From: Lunularia cruciata
Taxonomy: Eukaryota; Streptophyta; Marchantiopsida; Lunulariales; Lunulariaceae
NCBI GenBank assembly: GCA_948567375.1
Contig: OX419763.1
Location: forward strand, 496,001-560,000
Reading direction: 5' to 3'
DNA: 64,000 nt
A program made the translations under genes and the position numbers. The notes under the pieces were generated by a model. The model was given only the letters and a program-made list of their open reading frames with translations. It was not told where the DNA came from and did no database searches. Below, piece by piece: positions 55,968 to 64,000 of this stretch (the first letter of the stretch is position 1; each line of letters opens with the position of its first letter).

Positions 55968-57384
55968 CTCTTGCACCAACTTGGACTCCATCGTTCCTTC
56001 CGACTCTTTGTTTGTCATGGGAGTTTGTAGATGCATTCTTTGGACTATCTCCGTTGTCCTTGCCTTCATAGTCTTCATCGATGAAGTCCATTCTTTGGGT
56101 CTGGTGCTCTCTCTCCTCTTTGGCATTGATATCTCCATAGGTTGATCTTTAGTACTGCTCATCATTGCTATGAATTTGCTGCATGTAGAGCTTCTCCTTC
56201 TCATCAACTTTCCTTCTCAAATTGGGGTGGAAATGTGACACCACCCGGCTTCTCTCTTCTCCTTGCAGCAAGTTCAACCCAAGGTAAAAGTGTACTGTAA
56301 AAGGTTCAAAGTAGTGGAGCGGCGCCTGATCTCTCCAGTTCAACACCATTGCTTCATTTGATTGTAGAAGCTCCTTGCTCCATTGACCGGCTCACCTGCA
56401 AACATCTGATGGAAGAAAATTGCATGGTGCGTTGTAATGTAGGTGGTACGCTCCAGTTTAAAGATCACCATCAGGCTGGCCATGATGGCCTGCCTGATTG
56501 GATCACAATAATTTTCCACCTTGTACATGTTCTTCATCCATGACACACTAAAAGAGTCTTTCACCTCTTGCATTTCTTCTCTCAAATGTTCTTTCCCAAA
56601 GAAAGAAGCACCCATCTCCTCTTTGGCTTCTCTCCCCAAAATCAATCTCCAATCCGACTCTGTCCATTGAGCCGGTTTCCTTGCTTCCTAGTGGCTTCTA
56701 GGCCATCAGCACAATTACTAGCAATGATTTTGGTCATGAAGTCTGGGAAACTCATGTTCCAGTTCCATGCCAAGAATGTGATATGAGGTCTCATTGAGAC
56801 TTCAATCCGTGCTACCATATCAAATCTCTTTACTGTGGGATCTTGCACTCCCAATTGAAGAGCATTTCATGAATCCTCTCATCTTTCTTTGTTTGGGTTT
56901 CAAACACTCTTGAGTTAATTCCCCATCCCTTGGCTACAAAACTCTCACTCCTGCAAACAACTTGAGGATTTCTCTCACAACTATTTTGTCTTGTGGGATT
57001 CCTCTGCTTGACTTCTTAAGGACACAAGATATTTCTTCAGGGTTTCTTTCATTACTCAAAGAAACTTCACTTTTATACTAATGCAATCCTTGGTTGTTTG
57101 TCAGCTATACTCTAATTGATAAATCACACCTTTTGCATGAGATCCTCTTGTCACTATCAAGGCACATGCTAGTCTTCCCGTTTCATAATGGTTCTTGGTT
57201 TTCAGTCCAAAGAAGAGTTTTTACACTTTCTTCACATCGGGTTGATCACCCCAAAGGTGAATCCTTTTTACTTCAGCTTTGGATCTGACTTCTTTGTATC
57301 TACCCCTAACAGGTTTTTAACCCCAAGTAACATTTCTTCAACTTTACTAAAAACTTGATTTCTTTTGTTTTGTTCCCAAAATGG
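55968..57384 (-). mobile_element. Element 1: 5' LTR, subfamily C, U3 side with N-terminal part of LTR gene
   Basis: This continues the LTR interrupted at 34442. On the minus strand the LTR gene's N-terminal domain is readable: 56854-56642 (VKRFDMVARIEVSMRPHITF), 56645-56340 (MILGREAKEEMGASFFGKEH, IFFHQMFAGEPVNGARSF), and 56349-56149 (PLHYFEPFTVHFYLGLNLLQ). These match the A domain position by position despite divergent DNA. From 56860 to 57384 it is U3 with no gene, parallel to 19930-20400. The last about 100 bp up to the expected ACCACA end is missing; the sequence switches near 57384 to the tail of the E2 LTR. Confidence 0.68.
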
Positions 57385-57561
57385 GAACACCTAAAACTCT
57401 CTTTTGGGTGTGGTTTCTACCTGAGAGATTAAAGATGCAACCAAGAAGAACTACATTGTTACTATTTGACTTTGTATTTGGATATTTTTGACTTGTATCT
57501 TTACGGGAATGAACTTTACTTACATGATTACCTCAACAGTGATATTTGCCGGGTTGTCACA
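57385..57561 (+). mobile_element. Tail of inner E LTR (E2)
   Basis: About 180 bp of U5 on the plus strand, from TTTTGGGTGTGGTTTCTACC to GCCGGGTTGTCACA at 57561. What follows is the continuation of the outer E LTR's gene, which shows that this tail belongs to the inner copy starting at 17041. Confidence 0.65.
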
Positions 57562-59957
57562 ATGGTGAAAGATGAGACTTCAAAGACAAAATTTAAGGGA
57601 GAGACAGAGTCAAAGAGAGGGGAATCTAAAAAAGTTGAACTCACATTATAGAGCAAGGAGTCGGGTAGTGAGAGTGAAGGGGAAAGTGAAGTCCAGTGGT
57701 CAGTTGATGCAGAAGAGGATGAAGAGTTCCATGCAAAAATTGATCATATGGAGGGAGGATATGGCCCGTGCTTAGAGTTACCCATGGAGGAGATGGACGA
57801 AGAACCAAAGAAAGATGTGCAGAAGGGGGTAAGATCAAAAGGCTACTACCAGCCGAGTGAATGAAGAAGAAGTAAGCTTGGAAGGAAGGTCATTGCAAGT
57901 ACAAAGATGAGGTGCCAGAGTAAGACTCTAGCGGAAGAAGCATCAATAAGGGCGAAGTACAAAGACCAAGCAGAAGAAGTAGGAAGCTTTGATGGGGTGG
58001 AGTACTTGTCACAAATTGTAAGTTTGGTGTTGGCACTATTGAATAGGTAGAAGAAGGAGATTCAAAAAGAACATCTGGAGGTAAAGAATGAGTTGCAGGT
58101 GATGAAATATCTGATTGATGAAACAATAGACTTGAAGAAGATGGTAACCCAAAGGGAAGAAGAAGCTGAAGAACTTCAAAGGGAGATAGTCTTAAGGAAG
58201 AAGACTACAAAGAAGTGGCAAGAGAGTTTCAAGCAGCATGGCAGAGAGATGAATGGGCAAGCTGAAGAGTTGAAAGAGCAAAAAACGTTTTGAGAAGATG
58301 AAAGGAGAGGTAAGCAAAGTTTGTATTGAAAGCATACATGCAAAGGTGATGGGGGCTATGATGGAGCAGGAGTTAGAGAGCTTGAAGAAGAGTGCAGTAG
58401 AAAAGGATCAAGCATGGTTAGGGAGTTAGCATCCAGACACTAGGAGGAAGAAAGATTGAGAGGTCTGGTCAGAAGTGCTGAGAAGCAGATTGTTCAATAT
58501 GAGGAGGAGAAGAAGATGCTGGCAGCCAAGTACAAAGATGAGTTAAAGACATATAGAGAAGAAGATGATGGAGCCGAGTATGAAGATGAGTTAAAAATGT
58601 ATAGAGAAGAATTGAAGGCAGAAAGATCTTGAGAGTATACATTAGAGTCGGTAGGAGAAGTGGTTGGGAGAATGCAAGCAATGCTGAGCATAGAATCTAA
58701 AGGGAAGATGGAGGATGCAAGACTGCATGAATTGAAGTTGCTTGTGCAAGAAACTCGGAAAAGAAAAGCAAAGGATGTGGATATGAACCATCTTTTGACT
58801 CACTTAAGGGAACAAGTAGATAGGAAGATGATTGAGGTAGGAGACAATGTAAATCTCAAATTAGACTTAGTAAATTCAGAGTTATAGAAAGTTTGAAGTA
58901 GTGCAAAGGAAGATAAGAAGTCTGAAGTTGTAGAAGTAGGAGTGTAGGTGTCTTTGGATCAGCTATTTGAGACATTAGAAAAGCGTGAGTCATGACAAAG
59001 AGGTAGATAGGTTACAAGTTAGTGAAATTATAGTTTGTGGTGATGAAGTAGTAGAAATAGTGGAGGATGTAGTAGAAGAAGATAGACTCAAAGAAGGAGA
59101 AGTAATTGGAGGATCATCGGATTTGGAAGCCAAAGTCAAAGTAGACATTGGATCAGATAAGAAATAGATTTGAGATTTGAAGAGGCAGATATGATGAGGT
59201 GCATTGTCATTTCAGATCTACAAGTTGGAAGAGTTGTTGTAGAATGGTATATTAGTTAGTTAATTGTTGAAGTGCTTAGCCTATTTAAGGAGGCATTTGC
59301 AATGTAATTTCGTTCAATATTCATAATTTCTAAAGATAGACAAAGCAAAGTGTTGAGTTTAGTGCTCATCGCCTGAGCTCAATTCTGAGTATCAAATTTG
59401 TGCTTGTGTTTGTGAGTGTTTGGAGAATTTTTAAGTGCAAGTCAATATGGTTGTTGGGTGTTGGATTCCATAACCTTGATCTTCATTCTGTGTGTTTGAT
59501 CTTGAGTGAAGTGCAATTGAAGCAATGCCTTGACAGATTTGAGAGGAATTGTAGTGTTGGTAGTATTTTCATTTGTGAGTGCAGAGTGATTTGATATGAA
59601 ACAATTTTTGATCAAGGAGGTTGTGCCTTCAATGGAGGAGTAGAACAAAATTTTGTGGTGAGGTTGTTTTATAGTGAAGTAGCCATCTTCGGGAGAATCT
59701 GAATCATCACAATCAAAGTTGGTTTGGAAAGATTGGAGAGTATTGTGATTATGAGTGTGTAATTTATGACTAGATGGTGATCAATGCTTGTTACTCTCTT
59801 CTGGGTGTGGCTTCTACCTAAGAGACTAAAGATGAACTCAAAAAGAACTAAATTGTTACATTTTACTCTGTATGTGACCATTTTTTACTTGTATCTCTAT
59901 GAGAACAGACTTTATTTACCTGATTACCGCAAAAGTGATACTTGTTGGGTTGCCACA
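57562..59957 (+). mobile_element. Outer E LTR (E1), right portion, with gene C-terminal half
   Basis: The plus-strand LTR gene resumes at MVKDETSKTK (57563) and runs through an acidic part, a central part (57940-58060, with FDGVEYL), and coiled coil. Open pieces are 58093-58293 (REEEAEELQREIVLRKKTTK) and 58660-58887 (MQAMLSIESKGKMEDARLHE, LKLLVQETRKRKAKDVDMNH). It ends with KVDIGSDKK near 59167. A CTATTTAAGG box lies at 59281-59290, then R/U5 to GGGTTGCCACA at 59957. Stops and small frameshifts interrupt the gene. It corresponds closely to 18460-19595 of the inner copy. Confidence 0.65.
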
Positions 59958-60832
59958 ATTTGCTCTAGCTTGAAAATTGCCATCATCACTTTTCATATAC
60001 TTCTTTGTATTGATCTCTATAGCTATTGACCTTGTACCCATTTTTGGTGCAAGGTGCATTGAAAGAATTCCTCACCCCGGTGGTTTCTTCCAAAGATCAT
60101 ACTTTCAATAGAAAGTGACTCCTCCTAATATGCTTGCTTCTCTTCCCAAGACTACTCTTGAATCTAACTTTGTCCATCAAGCCAGATTTCCTCTCTTTTC
60201 CTCTATATTGGGACCGTTCTTGCAATTATTGGAAGCAATTTCTGCCATGAACCCTAGAAAGCTCAAATTCCAATTCTATGCAAGAAAAGTGATACAAAGT
60301 CTACTCAAGACTTCAATCCTTGCCACTATGTCTAATAGGTGCATTGTGAGATACTGCACTCTACTTCTTACACTCTACTTCTTACCCTTTGGCAGCATTG
60401 TGTGCTTCCTCACTCTTTGTTTCTAAAAGATCAAACCAAAGATTTTAACAAAACCCTCTTGCATGCTTGTAGTTTGCATTCCTTTGGGACAAATCTTAAT
60501 AGGTATAGGATATTGTCTAGACATTGCAGCACTTCCTTATCAAAATCTTATTTTTTTGGTCCTTTGCTTATTAGTCATTCTTCAATCAGTTCTTTGTTTA
60601 CCCACCAATTCTACGGTTTGGTTTCTTGTCACTCTCAAGGTCATCTTGATTACGAGCTAGTCACTTTCCTTGCCCATACTTTCTTGATTGGCTAGATCCA
60701 AGGAAAAGTTGTTACATGCTCTTTGGATCAGATTGTGCATCCCAATGCAAAAGCCTTCTTACTTTGGATCCATACTTTTGTAAGTCTGACCCGAGCCCTT
60801 ATGACTCTGACTTGAGGTCAACTTCTTTGGGT
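59958..60832 (-). mobile_element. F-type LTR, N-terminal gene part and U3 (minus strand)
   Basis: Minus-strand LTR sequence with the N-terminal domain of the LTR gene in broken frames at about 60430-59958 (it parallels 7670-7240 and 6560-6030, for example the CTTTGTATTGA...CTATAGCTATT and TAGAAAGCTCAAATTCCAATT stretches). 60430-60832 is U3 without a gene. It is interrupted at 60832 by a solo LTR B with TSD TGGGT. It is probably the continuation of the F LTR left at 16152, but a deletion on that side makes the link inferential. Confidence 0.5.
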
Positions 60833-61584
60833 TGTGGTACCCACATTTTTCATTTTGGACGAGTTTTGAAGGAGAAGTGCCTTGTTGAAACCAAATTGAA
60901 ACCAAATGGAAAAGAAATGAGAGGAAATTTGTCATTTGATTAAGCCCGAGGAAGTCTACTTTGTGTCAAATGAAGACGGACTCAGCCAAGGTTGAAGGAG
61001 GGCAAACCCGAAGGAGGAATGGAAGTTACAGGTCGAGATTCTTGCAGGGGCTATATCTCAATATTCACAAGCCCAAATCAAGCGTGCTATATTGCGTTGG
61101 AAGCGTCTCGTTTAGGGCTTTCCGTTGTCACCAAAATCACAAAGTTTGAAGGTCTGTACAAGAAGTTACAAGTATTTGAAGTTTTGGGAGTAGATGTATA
61201 TAGGAAGTTAGTGCCTTTGGGTTGATGTCTTCGGATTTCGGACTTGAGACTTTGGACTTCAAGTTTACACAACTTTGGGTTAGAAGCTTCTTCGCCTCAA
61301 GACAAAGATGACTATATCTAAGATAGTCGGACCTCGGAGTGCAATGAAGATGACTTCAAGAATCTTGCTAGAGACGTTAGAGGGAGTTAGAGTAAGGAAA
61401 GAAGATATTTAGAATACCCATGACTTCAATTTCAGTTTTGATTGAAGATATGATAGAATTAGAAGAGAAATAGCAGTAGTGAATAAACCCAAAGTGCAAG
61501 ATCAGATTGTAAGGGTCTTTGGATCAATAACATGAGAGATTATGGGAACGTGGGTTACAAATTGAAGGCATAGATAGTGTACCC

Positions 61585-61890
61585 ATGCTTTCAATTACAA
61601 TTATTGATGAGAATATAGTAGAATTAGCAAAGGAATTGATAATAGCTAGACCCGATTTTGCAGAAGTAGGAATTCAGGTGTCATTGGACTTGTTATTTGA
61701 TACATTAGAGAAGAGTGGGTTAGGAGATAAAGAGTTAGATAAGTCACTCCTTAGTGCAATTGTAGTTCCTAGTGTAGAAGTAGTAGAATTAGTGAGGGAA
61801 TTGGTAGAATTAGCTATACGTGAAGAAGGAGAAATACTAGGAAGATCATAGGGTTTGGAAGCCGATGATGAAGTAGACATTGGATTGGGG
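61585..61890 (+). pseudogene. C-terminal remnant of the LTR-borne gene in LTR B (plus strand)
   Basis: 88 open codons from MLSITIIDENIVELAKEL to EEGEILGRS, then a stop and GLEADDEVDIGLG. EVGIQVSLDLLFDTLEKSGL and DEVDIG match the tail of the A protein (VGVQMSLELPLETLEKSG and EEVDIGSD). The coiled coil and everything before it are absent. Whether this short form is translated cannot be told. Confidence 0.58.
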
Positions 61891-62014
61891 TAAGAAACAG
61901 TTTTGAGATAAGAAGAGGCAGATATGAAGAGATGGATTGTCAATTTGGATCTGTAGGTAGGAAGAGATGTTAGGGAAGCGGTGCATAAGTAGGAAGAATT
62001 GCCGTTTGCTTCAA

Positions 62015-62022
62015 TATTTAAG
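62015..62022 (+). promoter_or_regulatory. Retroviral-type TATA box of LTR B
   Basis: TATTTAAG followed by GGGAGCATTC. It is at the same place relative to the gene end and the R region as CTATTTAAGAG in the A LTRs and CTATTTAAGG at 59281 in the E LTR. Conservation across subfamilies supports it as the genomic RNA promoter. Confidence 0.6.
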
Positions 62023-62690
62023 GGGAGCATTCACAGTACTATGTTGTTTAGTATTCAAATTTTTGAAGATAGATAAAGCGAAGTGTTGTTTTCAGTGCTC
62101 GTCGCTTGGGCTTAATTTTGATTGTCTTTCTTTGTTTATGTTTGTAAGTGTGTGGAGAATTCCAAAGTGCAAGTCAGTGTGTTTGTGGACATTGGATTCT
62201 ATAGCCTTGATCTTTATTATGTGTGTTTGATCCTGAGTGAAGTGCATCGGAGCAATGGACAGATCTGAGAAGAATTGTAGTGTTGGTAGTATTTTGTATT
62301 TCTGAGTGCAGCATGAAGTTGATGTGAAGCAATTTTGATCGAGGAAGTTGTGCCTTCAGTGGAGGGGTGGAACACAATTTTGAGGTGAAATTGTTCTTTG
62401 TAGTGAAGTGCCGTCTTCGGGAGAATCTGAAATCATCACAATCAAGAGTTGTTTGGACAGAATTTGCTATGTTGTGATTATGTGTGTGTATATTTGTGAC
62501 AAGTTATCAAGATTGTGAGCTTGTTACTCTCTTCTGGGTGTAGTTTTTACCTGAGAGATTAAAGAAGAAATCAAGAAGAACTACATTGTGACTTTTGACT
62601 TTGTATTTGGACATTTCTAAATCGTATCTCCACGGGAACAAACTTTACTTACACAATTACCGCAAACGTGATATTTTTCGGGTTGTCACA

Positions 62691-62805
62691 TGGGTGCAAC
62701 CCAAAAACATATGATTCTTCTTATTTTTCCTCTTTTAGCCCTCCTTTGGCTTTAACAATGCCCTTCTTCTTTAAAACTTGTCAAAAACAAAATGTGGGCA
62801 CCACA
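62691..62805 (-). mobile_element. End of the F-type LTR after the solo LTR B
   Basis: The host LTR resumes after TGGGT and ends at 62805 with GTGGGCACCACA, one base different from the usual GTGGGTACCACA. It contains the family's terminal CTTCTTCTTTAAAACTTG. No gene. Confidence 0.6.
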
Positions 62806-63119
62806 ATTGCCTCATGGAATTCCTAATCTTCTTCCTCAACATCTTTTTTTCCCATCTACTGAATTTTGGGTTCTCTATCACTCCTACTATTGGATTCTCC
62901 ACTTTGCAACATGAGTTCTACCTCTTCTTCTTTGTCCAAGTTTTTTGACTTGTACTTTGCTTCTCCTTCTGACTCTTCTCTTGATAACGGGTCCCACACT
63001 ACTACTTTGTGCCTTGAGTCTACTCTTCTCATCTCTCATGGCTGTCTAGAAACACCATTTCGTTGGATTGGTTCCGCTTCTTTGTCTTTGGAATGGTGAT
63101 TGCAACTCTCTTCTACTAC
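62806..63119 (-). pseudogene. Fragment of another LTR gene, central acidic part
   Basis: Minus strand, in broken frames: SRHKVVVWDPLSREESEGEA, NLDKEEEVELMLQSGESNS. It matches the A protein's EEDSEGEAKCKSKDSE and EPELTLQSGD region. No LTR terminus is present on either side: the left abuts the F LTR end at 62805 and the right is cut by an LTR starting at 63120. Confidence 0.5.
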
Positions 63120-63810
63120 TATGACAACTTGGCAAGTATTACTTTTCCGATAATTTGTAAGTAAAGTTTGTTCCCACAAAGATACGAGTAAAAAATGGTC
63201 AAATATGAAGTAAATAGGCACAATGTAGTTCTTCTTGAGTTCTTCTTTAGTATCTTAGGTAGAAACCACACCTAGAAGAGAGTAACAAGTACTGATTTGT
63301 AGTCTCATCACCAATGAATACTCCATAATCACAATACCATCAAATCTTTCCAAACTAACTTGATTGTGATGATTCAGACTTTCTTGAAGAAAGCTACTTC
63401 ACTACAAAAAGACTTTATCTCAGATTTGTGTTCCATCCCTCCATTAAAGGCACAACTTCCTTGATCAAAATTGCTTTGTATCAATCCAATGCTATGCTCA
63501 CCAATGCAAAATACTATCAACACTACAATTCCTCTCAGATCTATCGAGGCATTGCTTTGATTGCTATCTCTCATAATCAAACACATAGAATGAAATCAGA
63601 AATGTGGAATCCAACATCCAACACTCTAACTTGCACTTCAAATTTCTCCCAACACTCACAAACACATACACATGATTGATACTCGAATTTAAGCTAAAAT
63701 GATGAGCACTGAGTTACAACACTTTGCTTTACTCAACTTCAAAAATACAAATACTGAACAACATAATACTACAAATGCTTCCTTTAAATAGGGAGAGCAC
63801 TTGACAATTA
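63120..63810 (-). mobile_element. Subfamily H LTR, R/U5 and TATA region (minus strand)
   Basis: It starts at TATGACAACTTGGC (mutated TGTGACAACCCGGC) and carries about 660 bp of R/U5 related to the F copy at 10186-10860. It reaches a TTTAAATAGGG box (63782-63792) before the next LTR interrupts it at 63811. No gene. Confidence 0.65.
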
Positions 63811-64000
63811 TGTGACAACCTGGCAAATATCACTTTTGCGGTTATCAGGTAAGTAAAGTTTGTTCTCATAAAGATACGATTCAGAATTGGTCAAATACAA
63901 AGCAAAATGGTAACAAGCAGTTCTTCTTGGTTGCGTTTTTAATCTATTAGATAGAAACTACACTCAAAAGATAGTAACAAGCACTGACTCGCAATCTCAT
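63811..64000 (-). mobile_element. Start of a further LTR, cut by window edge
   Basis: TGTGACAACCTGGCAAATAT at 63811 is a clean family terminus, and 190 bp of U5 follows, closely like the A copies (GTAAGTAAAGTTTGTTC). The rest lies outside the window. The insertion is a few bases past the TATA box of the LTR before it. Confidence 0.75.

Larger units (their letters stand above)
60833..62690 (+). mobile_element. Solo LTR, subfamily B, complete (1.86 kb)
   Basis: It runs from TGTGGTACCCACATTTTTC at 60833 to CGGGTTGTCACA at 62690, flanked by TGGGT at 60828-60832 and 62691-62695. This complete copy defines the B LTR. It has about 700 bp of B-specific U3, a short C-terminal remnant of the LTR gene (61585-61890), a CAATATTTAAGG box at 62012-62022, and R/U5 related to the A family. 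The 60833-61580 part shows no long gene; 60992-61225 is open for 77 codons, but its reading frame differs between the B copies. Confidence 0.88.

Noticed and set aside
1-64000. CRISPR arrays, tRNA or rRNA genes, bacterial operons
   Set aside because: No regularly spaced short repeats, cloverleaf-like genes or rRNA sequence were seen. The only tRNA-like sequences are the primer-binding sites.

Overview
This is plant nuclear DNA made almost entirely of nested LTR retrotransposons. I found no cellular gene, tRNA, rRNA, CRISPR array or bacterial-type operon. The pol genes are Ty3/gypsy type without a chromodomain, and the primer-binding site matches plant tRNA-Asp, which points to the Tat/Athila side of the superfamily. 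The LTRs are very long and the nesting is deep, so a large-genome vascular plant is likely, perhaps a gymnosperm. That guess at the organism is inference only.

One superfamily fills the window. Its LTRs begin TGTGGTACCC and end GGGTTGTCACA (read on the + strand as TGTGACAACCC...GGGTACCACA when the copy is on the minus strand). I separate subfamilies by eye: A (about 3.75 kb), B (about 1.9 kb), and more divergent C, D, E, F, G and H copies. The striking feature is that the long LTRs each hold a large sense-strand reading frame of about 855 codons in U3. It encodes a conserved N-terminal domain, basic and acidic linkers, a long coiled coil and an acidic tail ending near VDIGSD. It lies upstream of the LTR's own retroviral-type TATA box and just downstream of a second TATA box. 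Every copy here is broken by stops or frameshifts, but the protein is recognisable in all subfamilies.

Layout. 1-10185: stacked LTRs (B tail, complete solo LTR A with TSD TGTGG, D, D2, then a plus-strand fragment G). 10186-16152: F-type LTR interrupted by a solo LTR A (11965-15743). 16153-19595: two plus-strand E-type LTRs, the second inserted in the first. 19596-57384: gypsy element 1 on the minus strand. It is interrupted by a solo LTR A (20538-26243, TSD TTATA), which itself holds a solo LTR B (23205-25107, TSD GACTT). Its 5' LTR is interrupted by gypsy element 2 (34443-55967, TSD CTCTT), whose own 5' LTR is interrupted by element 3 (46444-55087, TSD ATGCA). 57385-59957: the remaining ends of the two E LTRs. 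59958-62805: rest of an F-type LTR holding a solo LTR B (60833-62690, TSD TGGGT). 62806-64000: further LTR fragments. Following the chain gives about six insertion levels.

How the parts work together: elements 1 and 2 keep gag with CCHC knuckles, protease, reverse transcriptase, RNase H, integrase, PBS and polypurine tract, all decayed. Element 3 has lost gag, integrase, RNase H and the PBS by two internal deletions. Because the extra protein gene sits in the LTR, each intact element would carry two copies, and every solo LTR leaves behind a free-standing copy with its own TATA box.
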